Shown here: positions 1 to 6,786 of the stretch, piece by piece
Numbering within the stretch: position 1 is the first letter of the stretch
How the letters are laid out: every line of letters begins with the position of its first letter
DNA from: Methanosarcinales archaeon
GTDB taxonomy: Archaea > Halobacteriota > Methanosarcinia > Methanosarcinales > Methanogasteraceae
Direction: 5' to 3'
Length of the DNA stretch: 16,304 nt
Assembly: GCA_030640725.1 (NCBI GenBank)
Contig: DAOWIV010000297.1
Span: 1 to 16,304 of the forward strand
The notes under the pieces: generated by a model
What the model was told of the DNA's origin: nothing
The model's database searches: none
Seen by the model: the letters and a program-made list of their open reading frames with translations, nothing else
Translations under genes and position numbers: made by a program

Positions 1-206
1 CTCTGGTAATCGGATGCATTCACAACCCGCATCGAATCAATCTTTTCCAAAACCTCGGTTGCAGCCCTGCCATGGGCGTCGTCAAAGGCGCTCATCGCTC
101 TGTGTTCACCAAGAACGATACCAGTCACAACCACGTCAAATTCGCTCAAAACCAGCGACAGCAGAGATACCGATGCCAGCGAAACAAGAGCAGATGTATC
201 AGCCAC
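1..206 (-). CDS. PIN-domain toxin (VapC-like), partial at window edge
   Basis: The frame starts at a GTG (204-206) and stays open for 68 codons to the left edge, so the C-terminal part is missing. The N-terminus reads VADTSALVSLASVSLL, the hydrophobic-Asp-Thr/Ser motif that begins PIN-domain ribonucleases and supplies the first metal-binding aspartate (residue 3 counting the start). A later VLGEHRAM segment could hold the next acidic residue, and the last acidic residues lie outside the window. The start overlaps the end of the upstream ribbon-helix-helix gene by 8 bases, as is usual for translationally coupled toxin-antitoxin pairs. PIN toxins of this kind cleave RNA and are held inactive by the partner antitoxin. 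The family call is firm from the motif and pairing; the RNA target cannot be judged. Confidence 0.72.
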   Translation of the reverse strand, partial: MADTSALVSLASVSLLSLVLSEFDVVVTGIVLGEHRAMSAFDDAHGRAATEVLEKIDSMRVVNASDYQ

Positions 207-504
207 GAGCGATATCTTCCGCAATTCTATCGCTCCTCGCAAGCAGGCTCTTACTAACTTTTACCGACTCTGCATTCTGCCGCCCGATTACCACCGCAAG
301 TTCGTTGTACGTCAGTTTATCGTCCAGATACGACTCCACAGCTTTCTCCTTCAACTGCGTAGTGGCAACTCCTCCGAGATACTCAGTCAGCGCACTCTTT
401 ATTACGTCAGCACGATTCTTATATTCGAGTTTGGCAAGAATGTCGGTCTTTTCGACCAATTCATCGGGAAGCCGAAGGTCGATCCTCATAAGTCCAATCA
501 TCAT
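199..504 (-). CDS. Ribbon-helix-helix antitoxin (VapB-like)
   Basis: About 101 residues. The N-terminus (MRIDLRLPDELVEKTDILAK, then a segment ending SALTEYLGG) is a ribbon-helix-helix DNA-binding fold: one beta strand with alternating residues followed by two helices. The C-terminal half (LDDKLTYNELAVVIGRQNAE) looks like the helical toxin-binding tail seen in archaeal antitoxins paired with PIN toxins. The gene overlaps the downstream PIN gene. The start is uncertain. An in-frame ATG at 594 exists, but it would place the TATA-like box at 523-533 inside the gene. The ATGs at 504, 501 and 489 fit a transcript starting near 504 with little or no leader. Expected role: neutralise the PIN protein and repress the shared promoter. 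Confidence 0.75.
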   Translation of the reverse strand: MMIGLMRIDLRLPDELVEKTDILAKLEYKNRADVIKSALTEYLGGVATTQLKEKAVESYLDDKLTYNELAVVIGRQNAESVKVSKSLLARSDRIAEDIARG

Positions 505-522
505 CCGTACATTGTGTGTACT

Positions 523-533
523 CCGTATAAACT
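523..533 (-). promoter_or_regulatory. TATA box of the toxin-antitoxin pair
   Basis: On the minus strand this reads AGTTTATACGG, a good archaeal TATA element, with a purine-rich CGAAAAG just upstream as a possible BRE. Its centre lies about 24 bases before the ATGs at 504/501, which predicts a leaderless mRNA. This is the main reason for rejecting the longer 131-residue start. Confidence 0.5.
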
Positions 534-596
534 CTTTTCGTGATGGGGTGTGCAACGCTTCCGCATTCCAGATCGTGGGCATCCAGCCGCCCACCG

Positions 597-677
597 GACC
601 CGCGCTGGGACGGCAGCGTCACATCGCTCGATGCGCTGATGATCCTGCAGGCTGCTGTCAGTGCGATTGAGTTGTGA
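597..677 (+). pseudogene. Remnant of a dockerin-like EF-hand C-terminus
   Basis: The frame reads DPRWDGSVTSLDALMILQAA, then VSAIEL and a TGA stop. It has the D-x-x-x-D-G-x-V-T-S-L-D pattern of a dockerin-type EF-hand calcium loop followed by its helix, and it ends where such domains normally end a secreted archaeal protein. The same frame meets a stop at 528-530 and has no credible start. If one G is dropped at 596-597, the upstream frame (DGVCNASAFQIVGIQPPT) joins smoothly to give PPTDPRWDG, so a one-base frameshift is likely. It is therefore the tail of a broken or deleted surface-protein gene. The antitoxin promoter sits just upstream on the other strand, so the module may have replaced the rest of the gene (inference). 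Confidence 0.6.
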
Positions 678-816
678 GGATTTCACATAAGTCAGAATAG
701 AGTCGTGAGACTGAACACACTGATAATGGTTGGACTTGTCTTGTCTGCCCGTCGTTGTGTGGGCTGGTGGATGACGCACAGAGCACACTCGAAAGAGTTC
801 ACATGAGCACAACGCC

Positions 817-849
817 AACAACGATGTTGTTTAATTTTTACACAACATC
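817..849. repeat. Nested inverted repeats built on ACAAC/GTTGT
   Basis: AACAAC (817-822) and GTTGTT (826-831) form a 6-bp inverted repeat with a 3-base centre. GATGTTGT (823-830) also pairs with ACAACATC (842-849) across an 11-base A/T-rich spacer. A further TGTTGTTA copy lies at 881-888, over the nop5 stop codon. No T-run follows on the minus strand, so a simple terminator is not supported; an mRNA 3'-end structure or a protein-binding site is possible. I see no gene in 678-885. Confidence 0.4.
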
Positions 850-885
850 ATCGACCACACACAAACGATAACAGTAAGCATGTTG

Positions 886-1692
886 TTACAAATTGGTATG
901 CTTCCGCTTGATCTCCTCGACTCGAGCGTTCAAACTCCGGCTAAGCTCCTCTCGCACCTCTGCCTCGTCGCTGTAATAGTCGATCCGTGCGGCGATCGCC
1001 AGTTTCGAGGCGAACATGCGTGCGATTTTGCCGCGCAGGTGGCGAGGAGACGCGTGGATGAGGGGGTGCCTGAAGATGATGCCATGCTTTGGCGGGGACG
1101 CGCCGCGCAGGTGGCGAAACATCGCCCGGTTCGCACCAAGCACCTGCAGGCGGCTTGCCGGCATCCGGGATAGTTTATCGAGCCCGCCTGCGATGGCAAG
1201 CAGCCTTGCAGCAAGCAGGGCGCCTGCAAGATGTGCGAGGTTTGGGGAAACGCGGGGCATCTGATCCTGAATATGTGTAACAAGCAGTTTTTTGCTCTCG
1301 CTTATGTCCAGTAGATTCTGCGCAAGGCTGCGCATAGCATCAGGGGTCTCACCATGACAATCTTCCACGATATTCCTGGCAAGTTCTCTTGATTGTGGAA
1401 TTGACCCCTGGTAAAAAGAATACCATTCAAACAGACGCTCTCTAAGGAGGTTTGAGACTTCGTTCAGCGTGTCAAGTGCTTCGATGTCCTGGATGACTCG
1501 TTTATCTCCTGATGCAAACAACGGGAGTGAAATTTGCTTTTTTGCAAGCTCGATGGTTATCTCATGCAATAAAACTCGATATTCCTCTTCAGAACTGACA
1601 AACCCGGCATCGAACAACCATGCACGAAGATTTGTTACCGGACTCTTCAAGCCCGGTAATAACCTGCGAACAATCGCAGATGCATCTGCCAT
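886..1692 (-). CDS. nop5: Short Nop5/Nop56-family box C/D RNP protein
   Basis: 268 residues. The Nop domain at about 140-240 is clear: MPRVSPNLAHLAGALLAARL, then MPASRLQVLGANRAMFRHL, then PPKHGIIFRHPLI and a Lys/Arg-rich helix. These are the signatures of Nop5/Nop56/Prp31 that grip the kink-turn RNA with L7Ae. EALDTLNEVSNLLRERLFEWYS (71-92) matches the start of the Nop5 coiled coil. Typical archaeal Nop5 has roughly 370-410 residues; here the fibrillarin-binding N-terminal domain is reduced to about 70 divergent residues and the coiled coil is shortened to about 50. Fibrillarin (flpA), often the next gene, is not present. The start ATG lies one base after the DUF22 stop, so the two are co-transcribed. 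The tail NARVEEIKRKHTNL is the usual basic C-terminus. Role: scaffold of the box C/D guide-RNA 2'-O-methylation complex, if it still works with fibrillarin. Confidence 0.88.
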   Translation of the reverse strand: MADASAIVRRLLPGLKSPVTNLRAWLFDAGFVSSEEEYRVLLHEITIELAKKQISLPLFASGDKRVIQDIEALDTLNEVSNLLRERLFEWYSFYQGSIPQSRELARNIVEDCHGETPDAMRSLAQNLLDISESKKLLVTHIQDQMPRVSPNLAHLAGALLAARLLAIAGGLDKLSRMPASRLQVLGANRAMFRHLRGASPPKHGIIFRHPLIHASPRHLRGKIARMFASKLAIAARIDYYSDEAEVREELSRSLNARVEEIKRKHTNL

Positions 1693-1693
1693 T

Positions 1694-2116
1694 TCAATCC
1701 TTGATCAAGACCGGCACTTTTGCCTCGCGTGTGAACATGATCGGCAGAATATTCAGCACCCCAAGCAGGTCCCCCTCCTTGATCTTACCAGTCTCCTGCC
1801 CGAGTATGTACGCAACCTTGATGCACCGGTCACTCTCAACAGGCGCAATACCTCCCCCCGATCCGACACGCACAATCGACGCGAGTGCGTGAGGGGAAAA
1901 TGCGCACAGAAGGGCGAGCAAATCTTTCTGCAAATTGATCTCCCTGATCCTGATCTTCTCAAACGCACCTTTTGCAATCGTTATATTCTCATCTGCGACA
2001 ACCATCTCCCACTTGGCGCGGGTCGCTATCGTGAATTCGTAAGGTGATGCCTCGACCCTGACTCGTTTTGGTCCATGGTCGGTTGAAGAAACTATCTGTA
2101 TGGTTTGAGATGCCAT
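1694..2116 (-). CDS. DUF22 family archaeal protein
   Basis: 140 residues, with no signal peptide or membrane segment. The features KRVRVEASPYEFTIATRAKW, AFSPHALASIVRVGSGGGIAP and EGDLLGVLNILPIMFTREAK match my memory of the archaeal DUF22 family, whose function is unknown. The Gly-rich GSGGG turn and the conserved PVMFTREA-like end are its most distinctive parts. The ATG at 2116 was chosen over upstream ATGs because a TATA box lies about 24 bases before it and a GTGAAG sequence stands close upstream. It is the first gene of a two-gene unit with nop5, one base apart, so a role in RNA or RNP metabolism is an inference from context. Confidence 0.72.
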   Translation of the reverse strand: MASQTIQIVSSTDHGPKRVRVEASPYEFTIATRAKWEMVVADENITIAKGAFEKIRIREINLQKDLLALLCAFSPHALASIVRVGSGGGIAPVESDRCIKVAYILGQETGKIKEGDLLGVLNILPIMFTREAKVPVLIKD

Positions 2117-2135
2117 GTCTTCACATAATGATTTA

Positions 2136-2147
2136 TGATATAATAGT
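2136..2147 (-). promoter_or_regulatory. TATA box of the DUF22-nop5 unit
   Basis: The minus strand reads CTATTATATCAT, preceded by an A-rich stretch. The distance of about 24 bases to the ATG at 2116 predicts a leaderless or nearly leaderless transcript. Confidence 0.5.
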
Positions 2148-2236
2148 TTTTCCAAAAACGGCAAAGCCAGAAAATGGAGTGCAGAGAAGTGCGCCACCGC
2201 CCATTCGCATCGCTCTTACTTGTTCTGCCGTACCTC

Positions 2237-2308
2237 GCGGGGCGCGATCCCGCACATCCCGCGGGAACGCGCCAGCGCAACAACAACAGCAGTCAACACC
2301 TCCGGAGG
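2237..2308. repeat. GC-rich palindromes in the divergent intergenic region
   Basis: Within the 310-base gene-free stretch 2117-2426 there are perfect 10-base palindromes TCCCGCGGGA (2257-2266) and CCTCCGGAGG (2299-2308). There is also an inverted pair GGCGCG (2241-2246)/CGCGCC (2268-2273) enclosing the first palindrome, and GCGGG (2237-2241)/CCCGC (2249-2253). The second palindrome is followed by TTTTTT at 2318-2323. The block is more GC-rich than both its flanks. It could be an operator, a structured leader or a remnant; I cannot identify it. Confidence 0.4.
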
Positions 2309-2370
2309 GTCCCCTAATTTTTTCGCACCAAATCAGGATAACTACGACCTATTTCGAAGTTTAAGCAAAG

Positions 2371-2379
2371 CATATATCC
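2371..2379 (+). promoter_or_regulatory. TATA box of the thioester lipoprotein gene
   Basis: CATATATCC preceded by GCAAAG. A start about 25 bases on (near 2400) would give a leader of some 27 bases that contains the Shine-Dalgarno site GGTGA at 2416-2420, six bases before the ATG at 2427. Confidence 0.5.
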
Positions 2380-2426
2380 AATTACCCCACAATTCCACCT
2401 GTATCCGATCTGAAAGGTGAATCGCA

Positions 2427-5400
2427 ATGAGAAAGGCATTGGTATCTGGCATTCTGTCGCTGATCTGCATCGCAGTGCTTGTCGTGTCAGGCTGCATCGA
2501 GACTGGCACCCCACCAGGCAGGGGCAACGATACGCCCGTCGAGGCTGCTGATTACCTGATACTCGCTCCAAAGACGCTCTTTGTCGGAAGCGAGAGTTCA
2601 ATCAGCATGTCTGCGTTTGCAGGTGACGAGCACATCCCCACAGAACGGAACATTGAGTATGCGCTTCTGGATAGCAACGAAACGAAAGTTCCTCTCGTTC
2701 GCGCATCAACAGGCGAATCCGGACACTCGGTCGCACGATTTGAGGTTCCTCTGATCGAGGAAGGCACGTATTCGCTGGTTGCAGAGCCTGTTGGCACTGA
2801 CGAGGCATACACTGCAACGGTCAGGGTTTTGAAGAGCAACCCGATCTTCATCGAGACCGACAAGCCGATCTACAAGCCAGGACAGACGATCCACGGTAGA
2901 ATCCTCCTCCTGAACAATAACCTGCTGCCACTTGCTGATTCCGTGGAACTGGAGATTGCCGACGCGAAAGGGATCAAAGTCTTCCGGGAGACGCTTGGAA
3001 CGAACGATTTCGGCGTAGCCACGTTCGATCTGCCACTATCAACCGAGCCGAATCTCGGAACATGGAAGATCAAAGCAGTCTCTGGCGAATCAAAGGCGGT
3101 TCTGGATATCCGGGTCGAGTGCTACGTGCTCCCGAAGTTTAAGATCGAGCCAGATATCAGGAAAGACTGGTTCCTTGTCTCTGACCTGATCACGGGCACC
3201 GTCTCTGCGAACTACTTCTTCGGAAAACCGGTCGATGGTTCTCTTGAGATCGAGGCGTCAAAGTATGTTGGCACCTGGGAAACCTACGCCACATACAGCG
3301 CCATTCTCGAGAACGGCTCTGCCGAGTTCGAACTGCCAGCAGTCGAGTGGATCGCAGGGACTTACGGCGCAGGCGGGCAGGGCAGCCTCATGCTGAACAT
3401 TTCGGTCACAGATATGGGAAATCACACCGAGACTACGCCAGAACTCCTGAAAATTGTGGAATCGGACATGATTCTCCATCTGATCCCTGAATCAGACATC
3501 GTGAAGCCAGGACTCCCGTTTGAGGTACTGATCGTGACAGAAGACCCTGACGGAAACCCGATCAATGCGGACGTTGATGTGAGAACCACGTTTCGTCAGG
3601 AGGGCTACACTGAAACCGGGAGAGAAGATACTGTTTCGACCGAAAACGGGGTTGCTATCGTGAGTTACACGATCCCTGACAACTGCACTGGCGCCCACAT
3701 CGAGGCAACGTGCCGTGACACGAGCGGCTCGACAGTGCAACAGTATGTGGATCTTGATGCTGCGTACTCCCCTGGTGCAAGCTTCATCCACATCGCACAG
3801 ACAAGCGAGGGCGTGCCCCATGTCGGCGACACGATCACCTTTGCCATACACTCAACCAACCCGGGCACGGTATTCTATGACATCTACGCGAACGGTAGAA
3901 CCGTGTACTCGGGCACCGGTGAGCGATCAAAGATTGCGGTCATGGTCACACCGCAGATGAGTCCATCCGCAAAGATCGTGGCATATATAATCAACCCGAA
4001 TTGCGAGGTCTCTGCCGACGTCCTGCCGTTTGACGTTCGTTTCGAGACGAGCGTCGATCTAACGTCGGCTTTTGATAGCGAGACCGTATCTCCTGGCGAT
4101 TCAGTGAGAGTTGCCTTTGATGCCGGGGAGAAGTCGATGATCGGCATCGCAATCGTTGATGAATCGGTCTATGCGCTGAGTGCTGGCAGGCTCAACCTCA
4201 AGCAGGTCTTTGACGAACTGAAAAAGCGGTTTATGGCACCTCAGATCGAGATACATCCGGAATATGGCTATTATGATCGGCGTATCGGAACGTATGAGAT
4301 TCTGGACGATGCAGGCATGCAGGTGCTCGCATCGCCGTCGTTTGAGATTCCAAGGACGCCGGAACCAGAAATGCCGATTCCGGAGATGGGGGGATGGAAA
4401 GGGGGCGCAAACAGAGAGGTGTTTGCGATGGATATGGTGGTTGAGGAAGCGGAAGGAGCGGCGATGCCTGTCCCGGAGGTTACGCCTACACCGGCCGCGG
4501 CGGCAGACGGCGAACTCGCAACGGTTGAGCGCGTGCGCCAGTTCTTCCCGGAGACGTGGCTCTGGCTGCCCGACCTCCTCACCGACGAAAATGGTCGTAC
4601 ACACATCGATCTCACCGCACCAGACAGCATCACGACGTGGCGGCTTCATGCAGTCTCGTCATCAGAGGCGGGTATCGGGATAGTAGAGGACAGTCTCACT
4701 GTATTTCAGGAGTTCTTCCTTGATCCTGATCTCCCGTACTCTGTTACCCGTGGAGAGGTCTTCCCTGTCCGGGTGCAGGTCTACAACTACCTTGATGCGC
4801 CACAGGATGTTAGAGTAACACTCTCGTCAGGCGGATGGTTCAATAGCATCGGCGATGATGTGGCAAGCGTGTCGATCGGCGCAAACAGCGTGGAAGACGT
4901 TAGTTTCACGATTACGCCAACAAAAATCGGCACCCATACCATCGAAATCACAGCACAGACCGAGAGGATGGCTGATGCCGTGAAAAAGGATATCATCGTT
5001 GAGGCAGAGGGGACGAGGCAGGAGATCGTTGAGAATGGAAATCTGGAGGCGGGTAGCACCACGCTTGATGCCACGTTTCCTCAGGGAATTGTTTCTGATT
5101 CCGGGGTTGTTCTGGTTAGTTTCACGCCAAGCATAGTTGCACAGACGATAAATGGCATAGATAGCCTCCTTAATATGCCGTTTGGTTGTGGCGAACAGAA
5201 TATGATCATGTTTGCACCAGATGTTGAGATCCTTCGTTATCTCAAGGCGACTGACCAGACCAACCCCGAGATTCAGGCAAAGGCTGAACTCTTTATCACA
5301 ACTGGCTACCAGCGCCAGCTCACATTCAGGCACAACGACGGCTCGTTCTCAGCCTTCGGCGAGGGCGGAAGAGAGGGTGGCAGCCTCTGGCTCACTGCGT

Positions 5401-6650
5401 TTGTCCTGAACTCGTTTGCAAGCGCACGGGATGTAACATCGATCGACGACTCGATTCGCAACGATGCTTCGGACTGGATCTGTGCCCACCAGAGTGCAGA
5501 CGGTTCATGGGAATCGGTCGGTTTCATCTGCCATGAGGAGATGATCGGCGGAATGAAGGGCAGATATGCGCTCACGAGCTTTGTAACAATAGCACTCGCC
5601 GAATACGGGGACGCAGACCCCGCTGTCCTCAAACAGGCACAGGCGTACCTCGAAGATAACTTGGGCGACCAGACCGATCCTTATTCGCTTGCGATAGGCT
5701 CTGTCGCACTCCGAAAACTCGAAAGCCCGACCGCTGACGCAGCGCTTGAGAAGCTCGTGGCGATTGCAAAGGAAGACGAAAACGGCGTCTACTGGGGACC
5801 GGACGAGACGCCGGTTAGGGAATCGGAATCTGACATGGATCCATGTCCGTTCAGGTACGGTCACCCACCTTCGAGCAAGAATATCGAGATCACGGCTTAT
5901 GCCGCGCTTGCCCTGATCGATGCGAAGCATCCGCTTGCAAACGACGCCATTAAATGGATCGCATCACAGAGAAACTCGCTTGGTGGATTTTCATCGACGC
6001 AGGATACGGTTATGGCGCTGAAAGCACTGATGATCGCAGCAACAATGCAGGGTAGAGATATCGACGCCACTGTGACTGTATCTGCTGACGGCACCACCAT
6101 CAAGGAGATCGGAATCGATGTAGGGAACTTTGATGTGCTCCAGACCGTCCGGGTGCCGGATGATGCAGGTGAGGTGCAGCTTACGCTTGCCGGGACCGGA
6201 GAGGTAAATTATCAACTGGTAAAGCGGTTTAACATGATCCTTTCTGAAATTTCGCCGGTATCTGACCTGCAACTGGATATCGTCTACGATGCAACCGATG
6301 TTGCTGTAAACGACATCGTAACCGCGCACACGCGGGTTATCTACACCGGAGCAGCCGATTCCACGGGCATGATGATCGTGGATGTTGCTGTGCCAACCGG
6401 ATTTGCGCCGGTCACAGGGAGTCTGGACAGACTGGTCGCTGATGGCACGATCACGCGCTACGAAATCGCTGGCAGGAAAGTCGTCGTCTACGTGCTTGAC
6501 CTATCCCAGGGGATAGAACTCTCCTTTGACATCGAGATGCGGGCGCTCTTCCCTGTAAAGGCGATCATACCCGACAGCCGGGCGTATTCGTACTACGATC
6601 CCGAGGTCTATGCAGGTGTGCGGGGCGGAGAGATTGTGGTTGGTGCGTAA
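2427..6650 (+). CDS. Alpha-2-macroglobulin/complement-like thioester lipoprotein
   Basis: 1407 residues. A lipobox (VVSGC, Cys23) follows a hydrophobic signal segment, so the protein is exported and lipid-anchored. Domains in order: an MG1-like strand set from about 40; MG2 with ETDKPIYKPGQT (about 141-152); further MG domains; a Pro/Ala/Glu-rich linker (about 650-700) in the position of a bait or anaphylatoxin region; the A2M core FPETWLWLPDLLTDENGRT from 707; the thioester site GCGEQ with Cys921 and Gln924; and the alpha/alpha toroid TED. His1036 in CHEEMIGG lies 115 residues after the thioester Cys. A receptor-binding/MG8 domain is at about 1279-1395 (IVDVAVPTGFAPVTG, LFPVKAIIPDSRAYSYYDPE). 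Such proteins trap targets covalently after proteolysis or surface contact. The domain order, including the C-terminal MG8 domain, resembles complement and CD109 more than the longer enterobacterial YfhM type. The start is fixed by GGTGA at 2416-2420. It stands beside a VWA operon that has its own promoter. Confidence 0.93.
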   Translation: MRKALVSGILSLICIAVLVVSGCIETGTPPGRGNDTPVEAADYLILAPKTLFVGSESSISMSAFAGDEHIPTERNIEYALLDSNETKVPLVRASTGESGHSVARFEVPLIEEGTYSLVAEPVGTDEAYTATVRVLKSNPIFIETDKPIYKPGQTIHGRILLLNNNLLPLADSVELEIADAKGIKVFRETLGTNDFGVATFDLPLSTEPNLGTWKIKAVSGESKAVLDIRVECYVLPKFKIEPDIRKDWFLVSDLITGTVSANYFFGKPVDGSLEIEASKYVGTWETYATYSAILENGSAEFELPAVEWIAGTYGAGGQGSLMLNISVTDMGNHTETTPELLKIVESDMILHLIPESDIVKPGLPFEVLIVTEDPDGNPINADVDVRTTFRQEGYTETGREDTVSTENGVAIVSYTIPDNCTGAHIEATCRDTSGSTVQQYVDLDAAYSPGASFIHIAQTSEGVPHVGDTITFAIHSTNPGTVFYDIYANGRTVYSGTGERSKIAVMVTPQMSPSAKIVAYIINPNCEVSADVLPFDVRFETSVDLTSAFDSETVSPGDSVRVAFDAGEKSMIGIAIVDESVYALSAGRLNLKQVFDELKKRFMAPQIEIHPEYGYYDRRIGTYEILDDAGMQVLASPSFEIPRTPEPEMPIPEMGGWKGGANREVFAMDMVVEEAEGAAMPVPEVTPTPAAAADGELATVERVRQFFPETWLWLPDLLTDENGRTHIDLTAPDSITTWRLHAVSSSEAGIGIVEDSLTVFQEFFLDPDLPYSVTRGEVFPVRVQVYNYLDAPQDVRVTLSSGGWFNSIGDDVASVSIGANSVEDVSFTITPTKIGTHTIEITAQTERMADAVKKDIIVEAEGTRQEIVENGNLEAGSTTLDATFPQGIVSDSGVVLVSFTPSIVAQTINGIDSLLNMPFGCGEQNMIMFAPDVEILRYLKATDQTNPEIQAKAELFITTGYQRQLTFRHNDGSFSAFGEGGREGGSLWLTAFVLNSFASARDVTSIDDSIRNDASDWICAHQSADGSWESVGFICHEEMIGGMKGRYALTSFVTIALAEYGDADPAVLKQAQAYLEDNLGDQTDPYSLAIGSVALRKLESPTADAALEKLVAIAKEDENGVYWGPDETPVRESESDMDPCPFRYGHPPSSKNIEITAYAALALIDAKHPLANDAIKWIASQRNSLGGFSSTQDTVMALKALMIAATMQGRDIDATVTVSADGTTIKEIGIDVGNFDVLQTVRVPDDAGEVQLTLAGTGEVNYQLVKRFNMILSEISPVSDLQLDIVYDATDVAVNDIVTAHTRVIYTGAADSTGMMIVDVAVPTGFAPVTGSLDRLVADGTITRYEIAGRKVVVYVLDLSQGIELSFDIEMRALFPVKAIIPDSRAYSYYDPEVYAGVRGGEIVVGA

Positions 6651-6692
6651 GAGAGGGCGAACCTCCCTGCTTTGCATAAACCTGAAAAGCTG

Positions 6693-6730
6693 AGGTTGCG
6701 GATTTGAAGGACGATCCCAACCTTTCCGCA
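6693..6730 (+). repeat. Overlapping inverted repeats in the intergenic region
   Basis: AGGTTG (6693-6698) is complementary to CAACCT (6718-6723), and TGCGGA (6697-6702) to TCCGCA (6725-6730). The arms run in the order a, b, a', b' with two shared bases, so the RNA could form two alternative hairpins or a compact pseudoknot. It lies between the lipoprotein stop and the next promoter. No T-run directly follows. Confidence 0.3.
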
Positions 6731-6755
6731 CACGGAACTGAAAAACCCCATCATC

Positions 6756-6763
6756 TTTTTATC
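6756..6763 (+). promoter_or_regulatory. Probable TATA box of the VWA operon
   Basis: TTTTTATC lies about 27 bases before the ATG at 6787 and predicts a leaderless mRNA. A second A/T-rich element, GTTTATAATAAT, sits directly before the ATG and is too close to serve a start at 6787. No Shine-Dalgarno site precedes the ATG. Confidence 0.4.
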
Positions 6764-6786
6764 CGTGTACGCCGTTTATAATAATA

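Noticed and set aside
505..594. Longer antitoxin start at 594
   Set aside because: The extra 30 residues are unlike ribbon-helix-helix N-termini and would contain the likely TATA box.
14..670. 218-residue plus-strand frame at the left end
   Set aside because: It runs antisense to the overlapping PIN and ribbon-helix-helix genes, which have clear motifs. Its translation is low-complexity Ser/Arg-rich. Only its last part may be an upstream frame of the dockerin-like remnant.
4101..4649. 182-residue minus-strand frame inside the thioester protein gene
   Set aside because: It is the Cys/His/Arg-rich shadow of a strongly supported coding region.
6651..6668. Terminator after the thioester protein
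   Set aside because: Only a 4-bp GAGG/CCTC stem is possible and no T-run follows.
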